From NCBI GenBank assembly GCA_037176705.1, contig CM073885.1, forward strand, positions 166,026,290 to 166,090,289: a DNA stretch of 64,000 nt, read 5' to 3'. Every line of letters starts with the position of its first letter. The stretch's first letter is position 1. A program made the position numbers and the translations under genes. Below, piece after piece: positions 24,931 through 35,502 of this stretch. Source of the DNA: Molossus alvarezi. Lineage: Eukaryota; Chordata; Mammalia; Chiroptera; Molossidae. The notes under the pieces are model-generated. The model saw only the letters and a list, made by a program, of their open reading frames with translations, ran no database searches and had not been told where the DNA came from.

Positions 24931-25970
24931 TGAGGAAAAGCGAACAGGACAGTCAACCCGCCCGGGAGGCCACGTGTCACCTTATGGGGCGTTGCGCCTG
25001 GGACTTAAGGCCTTTGCCTGGGCAGAGCCAGCTCATGACCGCCTCTCCCCTTTTCACCCAGCCCCTGACCCCGGTGTCCTGTGAATTCCTCAATTCAGGA
25101 AGCACTAAGAGGGGAAACAGCTCCCTCTGGCATCTCTCTGCTTGGCCCAGCTTAACTGCTGTCTCCAAGTAAGACTGTGAATGTCGTTTTTGTCTTACAG
25201 TTTTCAGAAACCTGGCATGTCCCTTCTTTCTGTCCTATAAGAGATGAGGACTGAGAGCATTTGGGGACAGGGGCCAAGGGGGTGTGGCCTCTGATTTCCA
25301 TTCTGTGGGTGGAGTGTTAGATCCTGATGATTGTGGGTCTGAGCGGGTGAGATTTCACATATGTTCTCTCTGCAGGTCTTCTTTTGTTATGATAAAAATT
25401 AAACAATAAGAGAAACTTCATTGGGTGAAAGAATAATATGTCTCTGTAAGACAAGAAATGCCGAGTGCCCCAGGGACGGCGCCGAAGGAGAAGCTGGCTG
25501 CTGAGTCTCCCGGCCATGAAATGCTTTTCTCAAGCAAGCTCCTGAGAAGTCCCGCCCGGAAAGAGGAATTTCTGGTTAAAGGAGCAGTTGGGGAGCCCGG
25601 GAGCGCCTAGGAATGGCACCTCTCATTCACACCTGAATCTCTGGGGAGCAGGGCTGGGAAACATCCGGAGGCCAGGGGACCATGCAGCCTGGGGTTCTGG
25701 CTCCAGGTCGGCTGGAACCTTCTAGAATGGTGCTGAGCAGGCCATTTCTTACTAGTGGGCTGGTTTTCTCCCCTGCAAATGAGTGTCCGGATGAGAATGG
25801 TGTGCGGTGGTCCATCCACTCGTCACAGACAGCCTCCCGGTTGTTTGCAGGGGCACTGGGGTTTGGTACAGAGAAGTTACCGTCAGAACTTCTGTTATTT
25901 CCCTCCCGCTCCTCCCAGTGCTTGTCATGTTGGATCAGCCTGGAGTCTCACCCCATCCCCAGAGTCTCAG
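24931..25970. other. No recognised feature
   Basis: Moderately GC-rich unique sequence. Open frames on both strands at 25600-26000 show no domain. Confidence 0.4.
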
Positions 25971-25974
25971 TCCT

Positions 25975-26330
25975 TTCTAGCTGCTCTAACAAAGTACTAT
26001 AGTCTGGAGGCTTATAAACAATAGAACTTTACTCCTCACAGTTTGGGGTTGGAATTCTGAGATTGGGGTGCCAGCACAGCTGGGTTCTGCAAAGGGCCCT
26101 TTTCCTGGTTGCAGATGATACACGACCTTCTCAACGTGTCCTCACAGAGCAGAAGGGGTCAGAGAGCTCTCTGGGGTCCTTTTAATAAGGGCACTAATCC
26201 CACTCATGAGGGCTCCATTCTTATGACCCAATTTCCTCTCTAAGGCCCTATGTCCTAACACCATCACACTGAGGGTGATGCTTTCGATATATGAATTTGG
26301 GAGACACAAACATCCCGTCTATAACGTCCA
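25975..26330 (-). mobile_element. MLT1-type (ERVL-MaLR) LTR
   Basis: GCTGCTCTAACAAAGTACTA, GGAGGCTTATAAACAATAGA, CTCTCTGGGGTCCTTTTAAT, CTCATGAGGGCTCCATTC and ATGAATTTGGGAGACACAAA appear in the order of a minus-strand MaLR LTR. No internal viral region adjoins, so it is a solo LTR. Confidence 0.75.
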
Positions 26331-27125
26331 GCAGCGCCATATATTATGGGTCAGCCAACCTCAGGCATTTGCTCTCTTCTCCCCACTCTCGGATCTAAGG
26401 TTCTGTGGCTTATCTTCTCCTCCCTATACTCCCTTCATTTTCCTTTTTATTCTTTCATTTAAAAAACAAGCGGGTATGTTTAGAGACTGGGATGCCTTAT
26501 GATTTGCATAAGCTGGGAGAGGTAGCTGGAGTCTCAGGCAGTGGACACTGGACAGGCAGGGAACTTCACAATGGTCTTCGCACGAGGCTGAAGGGCAGTG
26601 GTGCTTTGGGAGCATCAGAAGCCTTTGGGAGCATCCCTGGCCCGGGGCCATTATTGATTCCAGCCTCCGGCCTCACGGTCCTCACTGTTCTCATCTAGAA
26701 CACAAGAAGGCTGAGTTTGCTGATTACCAAAGTGCCTTCTAACTCGAACCTTTTATGCTGCTGCTCCATTTCTGTACCTCTTAAAATGGGCTTTAGCCGG
26801 AACTAAGTGCTGCCTCTGGAGAAGCAGAGTTTTGAAGGATGAAGCTCAAAAGTCCTGCACAGACTTCTCTGGTGCTGCTTGACTCATAAGCTGAAGCAAA
26901 ACAGCATGGATAAGATATGTACTTTCAGTGAGAAAGATCGCCTTTGCCCCCGCCTCCCAATTAAACTGTATCAGAAATTCAAGAAAATTTATTTTAACTT
27001 GGACATTTGATTTTACAGAAATCACCTACAATCATGTGACCCTGACATTATAGACACTGACATTTTGGGTTTTTCTGTTTCGGGGTTATCTCAGCTGCAT
27101 GATGATTACACAGTTGGGAGACATT
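26331..27125. other. No recognised feature
   Basis: Nothing assignable on either strand. Confidence 0.4.
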
Positions 27126-27129
27126 TGTC

Positions 27130-27360
27130 CTATGCCTTATTTTATCATGAACATCTTTCCATGATTCCTGTTTCCGTAATCATCATGTTAATATTAGCAA
27201 AATATTCCATCCACTACTATAATGGCATTAGCTATTCTCCAAGTTTTTGCTGCCATAAATATGGCAATAGAGAACATCTTCATACTAATGGGTCTGACTA
27301 TTGGAATTACTAACTCCCTAGGTATTGTGATCTTCACTCCTGGGAGTAGCACCCTGTTGG
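27130..27360 (-). mobile_element. Ancient L1 3'-end fragment
   Basis: TATTTTATCATGAACATCTT, AATATTCCATCCACTACTAT and GTCTGACTATTGGAATTACT resemble the 3' region of very old L1 families read backwards. Strongly diverged. Confidence 0.5.
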
Positions 27361-27439
27361 CCCGGTAGACCACAGCGCCTGTTTTTCAGATAGCTTTGGT
27401 GCTGATGAGAAAGCTAGCCACTTTCTGCCTGTATAACTT

Positions 27440-27550
27440 TGAATAGTGTCTACAGCATGAATTTCTCCATTTATAAAATGTTAGGATTAAATGAAATAAT
27501 ATAGGTGGATACACATAGCACAAAGTTTGCTATATAGTGATACTTAGAAT
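27440..27550 (+). mobile_element. MIR SINE fragment
   Basis: TCTCCATTTATAAAATGTTAG, GATTAAATGAAATAATATAG and CATAGCACAAAGTTTGCTAT are MIR 3'-half phrases in order. Confidence 0.6.
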
Positions 27551-28585
27551 ACTACTTCTGCCCTGCCTCCCCTATGGCTATTATTTATGGTACTTTCTAT
27601 CTAATTGAAATCTGGAAAGAGAGTATGGATATAACCCTACATTTTGTTCTGCCAACATTTTTTTTTTTTAGTGTGTAATGTTAATTCAATCTAGTTTATA
27701 TGTACTGAACTTCCATTTTGATAGATACTGAAGTTTTTACTGTGTAGAATGTAAAAAAGCATAATCCTGGTTCTCAAGGAATTTGCCATCTTTTAGGGGA
27801 AATAAAGCAAATGTGCAAATAGCACATGTGATCCAATGTCTGTTGAGTAACATGTGAGGAATGTGGATTGCAATTAGGCTGCAGAAGAGGAAAAAGAAGC
27901 TTCTAGCCAGAGACTCAGTTCCAGTCCGGCCCCTTTAAATGTACCTACCCACCCACCGGCATGAACCCTAGTCTTTGACTCTTATTCCATGATTATATCC
28001 TCTGATCTCTACGGCGTGTTTAATGTGCTTTTGTTCCTGTTCTCCATTTAAATTTCTTGGATTAGAAATCCAGTTTTTAAACCATTTTTCTCATGTCTAC
28101 CCTTGTGCTCCTTCAGAACATGATATCTTAGCCCCCTGGTTTCACACACCATATAAACACAGGTTGCAGGAAACTGCCTGGCTAGCCACGCCCTATTTCT
28201 TAGCCACGCCCCAATTCATAACTGCCAGGTAACATGTTCAGGAAGTATATTTTGGTAGAGATTGGTCTGTTCCTTTTAGAGGAAAGGTATTTCAAAAGGT
28301 AGAAGGAATATCTAAGTGGTGGGAATGGGCCAAGTAAGGGTGCAAAGACAGGAAATTGTCATAGGTTTGGGGAATGCTAAATAATTTCACTGGGATGGAG
28401 ATGTACAAAATGGTGAGTCAGGGAAGATAATTCTGGAATAGGTAGGCGGGAGGAAAATTGTAGAGCTGAAGAAATGTCAGTCAATAGTTTTAAATTTCAT
28501 TTGAATGGTGGAAGCTGTAGGGATTTCTAAGCTAAACATGCTCAAGCTTTCCTGACAAGATCTTTGCTGTGTAGGAAGGTTTATC
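27551..28585. other. Unassigned, with a paired TAGCCACGCCC motif
   Basis: No gene or named repeat. At 28183-28193 and 28201-28211 the 11-mer TAGCCACGCCC occurs twice, a KLF/Sp-like word, with TATAAA at 28153-28158. Confidence 0.4.
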
Positions 28586-28589
28586 ATCC

Positions 28590-29070
28590 TATGGCTGTGT
28601 GCACCAAGCCTCTGTGGGCCCCTTGATGGCTCTCTGTTAACCTGGATGTCGCCTGATGGCATTTACTTCAGCTGCATGGGTACTTGGTCACTTTCTGCAT
28701 GGGTACTTTGGGACTTCTCTGATGCTGCAGCCAGGACAAGAGGGAGGACTTCTAGTAGACACTACGTCCTGCGGGCCCAGATGTGCAAACACGTTAATCC
28801 ACAGGGCAACCTGCCCCAGAGGGGAGGACAGTGGGTGATACATGCTATTCATCTGGGGCGCGTTCTGCACAGCCCCTAGGAATGTCCAGCAGGACTGAGC
28901 CCAGAATGTACTATGGAATTGCTGCCTTCATTTTCTGTGTCATTCTGTGCATGCTTCCCCTCCTGTTCCTTGGGATCCTTTCCCAAAATAAATACCTTTG
29001 AGAAATGCCTGGTCTCAAGGTCTGCTTTCCCTTGAAAAGTTGGGCTAAGACCCACAGGACTTGTGTCTCT
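28590..29070 (+). mobile_element. Possible ERV LTR relic
   Basis: The end, with AAAATAAATACCTTTGAGAA (polyadenylation signal), then CTGGTCTCAAGGTCTGCTTT and TTGGGCTAAGACCC, has the plan of an LTR R/U5 region. The upstream part is not diagnostic, so family and left boundary are uncertain. Confidence 0.4.
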
Positions 29071-29174
29071 GCCCTAGAGCCAGAGTGATAAAAAGGTTCC
29101 AAACTGCATTTTAAATTCATTAGCCTATGAAACTGTGTGGGGTTGTTTTTGTTCTTTTGTTTTCCAAATTCCCC

Positions 29175-30600
29175 GCCTTTTTTTTTTGGTAAAAAATATT
29201 TAACATAAAATTTCCCACTTTAAGCATTTCTCAGTGTACAATTCAGTGGCATTAATTACAGTCATAGTTTTGTGCTGCCATCATCCCTTACACTTCAAAA
29301 TTCTTTCATCACAGAAACAGAAACGCTGTAGCTTTTAAGGAACCACTCCCCATGGTCCCCCGCCCCAGTAACCTGGGCTCTATCTTCCGCCTCTATGTAA
29401 ATTTGTTTTTCTAGATATTTCATGTAAGTGAGATAATACATTGTGTGTCCTTTTGTGTCTGTCTTATTTTACCTCACGCAATGTTTTCAAGGTTCTCCAG
29501 GTTGTAGCATGTATCAGAATTTCAGTCTGTTTTATGACTGAATAATATTTCTGTTGCATGTATATACCACCTTTTGTTTTATCCATCCAACTTTTGTTGA
29601 TGGACACTTGGGCACCCTCAACCTTTGGCTATTGTGACTAATGCTGTAGTGAATATTGTTATACAAGAATCTGTTGGAGTCCCCATTTTAATTTCTTTGG
29701 ATATATACCTAGGAGTGGAATTGCTGAGTCATATGGTAGTTGTGTTAGCTTTTAGCCAAGCCACCAAAGAGTTTTCCATAATGGTTGTACCATTTCCATT
29801 TCTACCCACAATGTATGAATGTTTCCATGTCTCTACATCCTCACCAACACTTATTATTTTTCTGTTATTTATTTATTATTACAGCCATTCTATTGGTTGT
29901 AAAATGTTTATCACCTTGTGGGTTTTTTTTTTTTATTTTTTATTTTTTATCCTCACCAGAGGACATTTTTCCATTTTTTATTTAGATAGAGTGGGAGGGA
30001 GAGAGTGGAAGAGAGAGAAACATCGATATGAAAGAGACACATCGAGTGGTTGCAACCCGCATGACCAACCAGGGCCGGGAACAAACTGCAACCGAGGTAC
30101 GTGCCCTTAGCGGGAACTGAACCCGGGTCTCTCTAGACCGCAGGCCAACGCTCCAACCGCTGAGCCAAACTGGCCAGGGCTCACCTTGTGGTTTTGATTT
30201 GCATTTCCCTACTGACTAAAGATGCTGAGCACTTTTTCAGGTGCTTATTGGTCATTCATATATCTTCTTTGTAGAAATATCTGCTAAGCCCTTTGCCATT
30301 AAAAAAAGAGAGCGAGAGAGAGCGTTGTTTGTGGCTTAGTTGTTGAGATTTAGTTTTTTATGTATGCTAAAAATGTGATCTGATATATACTAGGTATATA
30401 ATTTGCAAATATTTTTTTCCATTCTGTCAGATGTATTTTCACTTTTTTGATAATGCCATTTGATGCCCCAAAGTTTTTCATTTTGAAGTCTAGTTTATCT
30501 ATGTTATCTAGTTGCTCATGCTTTTGGTGTCACGACTAAGAGTCCATTGCCAAATTCAGGGTTATGAAAATTTACCATTGTGTTTTCTTGAGTCTTTTTT
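29175..30600 (-). mobile_element. Old L1, 3' UTR and C-terminal ORF2, with VES inside
   Basis: It begins with a T-run and CACTTTAAGCATTTCTCAGT and passes through GTGAGATAATACATTGTGTG and GTTGATGGACACTTGGGC. It continues past the VES insertion with GTGGTTTTGATTTGCATTTC, ending near a poly-T before 30602. Diverged, with frequent stops in the ORF2 part. Confidence 0.85.
29922..30180 (-). mobile_element. VES SINE inserted in an old L1
   Basis: Complete reverse-orientation VES. TSD TCACCTTGTGG is at 29911-29921 and 30181-30191. The L1 text is continuous when the SINE and one TSD copy are removed. Confidence 0.93.
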
Positions 30601-30601
30601 T

Positions 30602-30623
30602 TGGGGGGGGGGGGCGGGGGAGG
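30602..30623 (+). repeat. G-tract
   Basis: About twenty bases, nearly all G, broken by one C and one A. Potential G-quadruplex former. Confidence 0.8.
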
Positions 30624-30649
30624 GACTTAGAATGTCTCAGAGAGTTTCC

Positions 30650-30810
30650 ATACATAATCTTGGTTAATCCTTACAGAAAACCTATGTGGTATTATTATTC
30701 CCTTTTGACTGATGAGAACATTTAAGCTAAAATTAGTAATTTGCCCCAAATTGTGCAACTAGTAAAATCATAGGGCAGGATTTGAACTAGTGTTTCCAAA
30801 TTCCTGGTAG
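30650..30810 (-). mobile_element. MIR SINE
   Basis: GGTTAATCCTTACAGAAAAC, CCTTTTGACTGATGAGAACA, TAATTTGCCCCAAATTGTGC and GGGCAGGATTTGAACTAG are in minus-strand MIR order. Confidence 0.7.
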
Positions 30811-31620
30811 AATTAATTTGGGGGTTCAGGAATGAGATATCATTACTTATAAAATTTCTTTAGAATTCCCCAAAGTCAAAAATTATTCTTAAAATATTTT
30901 CAACATTTTTATATACAGTATTCATTATAGATATCTACATATCTTGTTTAATAAATAAGATATTAAAATTAGTAGTGTTTATTAGAGTATACTAAATGTT
31001 TAAACACTGGAAAATGCCAGCAAATAGTATTGGCTGGTATTCAAATAATGTAATATTTGGATCTCCTAGCAAGGTTAACGGAACTACAAAAAAATCTCGT
31101 GGAGAAATTGCCAATTTAAGAATTTATTTGCTTTTGAGACTTGTTATTTCTTAGAACATCATTCAGAGGGCATAAATAAAACATACAATGTGTATAAACT
31201 TATTAATTTTTATTTTATGTGCCACAATGACTCACTGTTGTAGCAGATAGGGCCAGAAATACACACTCATAGCATAGCAACAGATATGAGCAGGACAGGC
31301 AGATTAGACAGTGAGTATTCCTCTCTTACTTTGCTTGGTAAGCTTTCATTCTTGCTAGAAAAATATACTTTTTCCTTCTCCCCAATTTCTCAAATGATTT
31401 TTCTCAGGATTTAGGAAAACAGAAATTTTCTGAGAAATGCCAAGAAATAAAAATACAAATTAGAACTAGACCTGGGTTGTCTCCCTAAAACCGGCGATCT
31501 TCCCACTAGTATATCAGGCAGCCTCCTCCAAGAGCATAAAAAGGGAGGGGAAAAGGAAACAAACAAACATTGGGTTTTATGACTAGGAGGTTTTCAGTCT
31601 AATATCTTGAGACTGATTAT
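30811..31620. other. No recognised feature
   Basis: AT-rich, nothing assignable. Confidence 0.4.
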
Positions 31621-31626
31621 TGGATG

Positions 31627-32140
31627 TATTAGTTGTCTGTTGCTGCTGTAACAAATTACCACAAACTTAGTGGCTTAAATGGATGCAGATTTATTCTCTT
31701 ACAGTTCTGGAGGTCAAAACTCCAACATCAGTTTCACTGATGTCAAGGTGTTGGTAGGACTGGTTCCTTCTGTAGGCTCTAAGGTTCTCTTGTGTTTTTG
31801 AACGTCTAGTGGCTGCTTATATTCCTCGGCTTGTGGCCCCTTCCTGATCTTCAAAATGTATCAGTCCAATCTCTGCTTTCGGCATCATTACATCACCTTC
31901 TCCATCATTACATCACCTTCTCCTCACTCTAACTCCTCCTTCCTCCCTCTTTTAAGGACTGTTGTGATAACCTTGGGGCCTTTGTATAATCCAGGATAAT
32001 ATCTCTCATCTAAAATCTTTAAATGCTCACACTTGCAAAACCCCTTATTGCCACACAAGGTAACAGTCACAGGACCCAGGGAATAGGACAAGAACTTAAC
32101 TCAGGGACTGTTATTCAGCCTATCACATTGGGCATTGTGG
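31627..32140 (-). mobile_element. MaLR-like solo LTR
   Basis: TGTATTAGTTGTCTGTTGCT, GTAACAAATTACCACAAACT, ACAGTTCTGGAGGTCAAAAC and the ending GTTATTCAGCCTATCACA match the reverse-orientation frame of MLT1-like LTRs. An 18-bp tandem repeat (CATTACATCACCTTCTCC) lies at about 31886-31923. Confidence 0.6.
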
Positions 32141-32344
32141 TCTACCGTTCGAGTAAGAATACAAGGGAAATAGGGACATACAGGACAATAGGTGAACCAC
32201 CCAAGGCACGGTACTGAAGAATGTGCCTAGGTGCCAGTAAAGCTTCATCTCACAAGGCCAAATTCAAGGCCTACCAGAATCCAGCAGGCTGCTGTCCTGA
32301 CCAAAGTCAAGAGCTGGAGAGAGGTCTAAGCTGAATGACAAGGG

Positions 32345-33140
32345 TTTAATGTGGCAACTGCTAATCTACTTTCTATGACTTACTTGTTCTAAACATTTCA
32401 CTTAAGTGGAATCATATAATATGTGATCTTTTGTGACTGATTCTCTCACTAAGCATAATGTTCTCAGGGTTCATCCATGTTCTAGTATTGTATCAGCAGT
32501 GTTTAGTATTTTTCTTTCCAAATAATATTCCACTGTATGGATGTACCACATTTGTCTATCTATTCATCAGTTGATAGATATTTGCTTTGTTTCCTTTCTT
32601 ATTGTCATGAATAAGGCTGCTATAAACATGTGTGTGCATGTTTTTGAGTGAACATAGTTTCAATTCTGCTGGGTATATATCTATGAGTCAGATTGTTGAG
32701 TCATATGGTAACACCATGTTTAACTTTTTGAACTCCCAAATTGTTTTCCACAGAGGCTGCATAATTTTGCATTCCCAACAGCAATGCAAAAGGGTTCTAA
32801 TTTCTCCACATCCTTTCCTATTGTTGGTCTTTTTGATTATAGCCATTCTAGTGAGTATGAAATGTTACCTCATTGTGGTTTTGATCTGTTTCCATTTCCC
32901 TGGTGACTAATGATGTTCAGCATTTTCCAAGTACTTGGTCATTTGTATAACTTCTTTGGAAAAATGTCTCTTCAAATACTTTGTCCATTGTTTAACTGTA
33001 TTACTTGTCTTTTCCTTGTTCAGTTGTAAGAGTTCTTTATATATTCTGGATACTGGACCCTTATCAGACATATGAATTATGAATATTTTTCCCCATTCTA
33101 TAGTCTATATTTTCACTTTCCTGATGGGTCCTTTGAAGTG
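32345..33140 (-). mobile_element. Old L1, 3' region of ORF2
   Basis: The plus strand reads AGCATAATGTTCTCAGGGTT, ATATTCCACTGTATGGATGT, GTTGATAGATATTTGCTTTG and TTGTAAGAGTTCTTTATATA, the complement of L1 ORF2 C-terminal and 3' sequence. Dead copy without TSD. Confidence 0.8.
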
Positions 33141-33360
33141 TTTTCCATGTGCGTTAGTAGCAATTCTGCTTTTTCATTGTTCAGTCCCAAAAGGTTAGTC
33201 ATCCTTGATTCTGCTCTTTCTTTCTTAACCTGCATGCACTCTGTCAGGAAGTCCTATTGCTCCACTTTCAAAGTGTCACCAACTCTAAACCTTCTCACTT
33301 TATCCAGTGTTACCTCTAAAAGCACTATTGTCTTTTATCAAGATTATTGTGAGTTCTGGT

Positions 33361-33372
33361 CAAGATGGCGGC
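33361..33372 (+). promoter_or_regulatory. YY1-like site at the start of the element's 5' UTR
   Basis: CAAGATGGCGGC lies about 11 bp from the 5' end. A YY1 site of this form near the 5' end positions transcription in human L1. In the decayed copy the corresponding bases read CAAGATGGCAGG. Confidence 0.65.
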
Positions 33373-34212
33373 ATAGGTAACCGCGGTATCGCGTCCCCCC
33401 ACAACCACATCAAAGTTACAACTAAACTACAGAACAACCATCATTCAAAACCGCCTGAAATCAAGCTGAATGGAAGTCCTACAACTACGGAATTAAAGCA
33501 GCAGCCACATCCAGGCTGGTAGGAGGGGCGGAGGCGGAGGGGCTGGTCCCACACCCACGTGTGGCGGATACAAATCAGGAGGACACCTCGGCTGGGAAGG
33601 TCCTTCCTGAGGACTGAGGGGTCCCCGTCCCACACCAGGTGCCCCGCTCAGGGTTCCAGTGCCAGGAAGAGAATCTCCATAACTTCTGGCTGGAAAAACC
33701 AGCGGGAACTGAGACTCAGGGAAGCTGAAGCGGCTGGAGCCCCAGGCAGCTCCTTAAAGGGCCCGCGCACGGACTTATCGGACTCTCTCCCTCTAAGCTT
33801 GGAGGGGAGGCAGCTTGAGGGGCGCCAGAGACACCCAGGGAAGAACTGAGCTGTTTGGCACTGGAGCGAGGGCTGGAGAGGGCACTTCCTCGGGGACAGA
33901 CGTGCTGTCAAAGGCCTTTGTTCCTTTGGTGAGCCCTTCCCGGGGGCGGCAGACAGAAGCCACATCTGGGACTCCAGCAACCTGGCTCACACTGGTAGCC
34001 CCGCCCTGCTGACTCCCTGAGGCCCCACCCGGCCCCACACAACTTTCAGTCCCACCCAAACTGTTGCCACTTGCTTAACCATAGGATTGGCCTGTCTTGG
34101 ATCCTGCTTCAGGTTTTCCCTAAATTCTTTCAAACGAGCAACATCGGGTCTCAGAGAGCCCCATACCTCTCATTAAGTAATACACAGAAAACAAACACAG
34201 AGAGGCAGCCAA

Positions 34213-35154
34213 ATGAGGATACAAAGAAACAGGTCCCAAATGAAAGAACAGATCAAAACCCCAATAAAAGAACTAAGCGAAAGGGAGATAAGCAACCTAA
34301 CAGATACTGAGTTAAAAATACTGCTTATAAGGATGCTCAATGAACTTAGTGAGAACCTCAGTGAACTTAAGGAGGGCCTCAAGAGCATAAAAAAGGACCA
34401 GTTAGAAATCATGGATACACAGTTAGAATTGAAGGAGGCATTAACTGAAATAAAGAATAATTTACACAGCTTCAATAATAGAGTATGTAAATCCAAGGAG
34501 CAAACCATCGATTTGGAATATAAGGAAGCAAAAAATCCCCAATCAGAACAGCAAAAAGAAAAAAGAATCCAAAAAAATGAGGATAGTGTAAGGAGCCTCT
34601 GGGACAACTTCAAGCGTGCCAACATTCGCATCTTGGGGGTGCCCGAAGGAGAAGAGAGAGAACAAGAAATCGAAAACCTGTTTGAAACAATAATGGCAGA
34701 AAACTTTCCTAACTTGGTGAAGGAAACAGACATACAAGTCCAGGAAGCACAGAGAGTCCCAAGCAAGATGAACCCCAAGAGGCCCACACCAAGACACATC
34801 ATCATCAAAATGCAAAAGGTTCAAGACAAAGAGAGAATCTTAAAAGCAGCAAGAGAAAGGCAGCTAGTTACCTACAAGGGAGTTCCCATTAGGCTGTCAG
34901 CTGATTTCTCAAAAGAAACTTTGCAGTCCAGAAGGGAGTGGCAAGAAATATTCAGAGTGATGAAAACCAAGAACCTACAACCAAAATTACTCTATCCTGC
35001 AAAGCTGTCATTTAGAATCGATGGACATATAAAAACTTTCCCAAACAAGAAAAAGTTAAAGGAGTTCATCACTACCAAACCGTTATTATATGAAACGATG
35101 AAGGGTCTTTTTGAAGAAAAAGATAAAATTTATGAACAAACAAAATGGCAATGA
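34213..35154 (+). CDS. L1-type ORF1 protein (ORF1p), HAL1-like element
   Basis: A 313-codon uninterrupted frame from ATG to TGA. ORF1p is the trimeric, single-strand RNA-binding chaperone of L1 that coats element RNA in cytoplasmic RNP particles. Residues about 30-115 are rich in charged and leucine heptads (LKILLIRMLNEL, LKEALTEIKNNL) and form the coiled coil. The RRM starts at NIRILGVPEGE (137) and runs to about 232, with TPRHIIIKM at 192-200. The C-terminal domain follows, with SRREWQEIFRVM at 239-250 and PAKLSFRIDG at 262-271. Length is slightly below the approximately 340 residues of human ORF1p. The ATG is the first in frame, after the 5' UTR. No ORF2 follows, so movement would need ORF2p in trans. 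Whether it is expressed cannot be told from sequence. Confidence 0.88.
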   Translation: MRIQRNRSQMKEQIKTPIKELSEREISNLTDTELKILLIRMLNELSENLSELKEGLKSIKKDQLEIMDTQLELKEALTEIKNNLHSFNNRVCKSKEQTIDLEYKEAKNPQSEQQKEKRIQKNEDSVRSLWDNFKRANIRILGVPEGEEREQEIENLFETIMAENFPNLVKETDIQVQEAQRVPSKMNPKRPTPRHIIIKMQKVQDKERILKAARERQLVTYKGVPIRLSADFSKETLQSRREWQEIFRVMKTKNLQPKLLYPAKLSFRIDGHIKTFPNKKKLKEFITTKPLLYETMKGLFEEKDKIYEQTKWQ

Positions 35155-35502
35155 ATACATATCTACCAACAACGGAATCTACAAACAAAATGAACAGGAA
35201 GAACAGAAACATTCTCATAGATACAGAGAACATTTTGTTGGTTGCCAGTTGGGAAGGGGGTTGGGGGAATGGGTGAAAAAGGTGAAGGGATTAAGAAGCA
35301 CAAATTCATTGCTAGACTGACAAACCTCAAAGGGAAAGGGGTTGGGGGGGTGGGAAGAAATAAACCAAAGAACTTATATGCATAACCAATGGGCACAGAC
35401 AATAGTGTGGGAAAAGGTGGGAGGGGGGCGGGAGTGGGGAGGAGGGGGTCAATGGGGGAAAAATGTGGAACATCTGTAATACATTTTACATCCAACAATA
35501 AA
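35155..35502 (+). other. HAL1-like 3' UTR, G-rich, with poly(A) signal
   Basis: Contains several G-runs between 35253 and 35460 (for example GGTGGGAGGGGGGCGGGAG), a pattern shared by L1 3' UTRs, then AATAAA at 35497-35502. The phrases GACTGACAAACCTCA and CAAAGAACTTATATGCATAA recur, with changes, in the L1 tail at 58374-58450. Confidence 0.8.

Noticed and set aside
25975..26330. Possible endogenous retrovirus provirus
   Set aside because: Only solo LTR sequence is present here and at 31.6, 38.1 and 60.6 kb. No gag, pol or env reading frame is seen.
33441..33980. Long open frames in the HAL1 5' UTR (64 and 110 codons antisense, 96 codons sense), with same-length counterparts in the decayed copy, suggesting an ORF0-like gene
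   Set aside because: Each opens at GTG or TTG, not ATG, and has no internal ATG that keeps its length. Differences between the two copies are mostly amino-acid-changing. GC-rich, stop-poor sequence explains the frames.
34173..34808. A 211-codon frame on the minus strand
   Set aside because: It is the antisense shadow of the intact ORF1 and has no domain.
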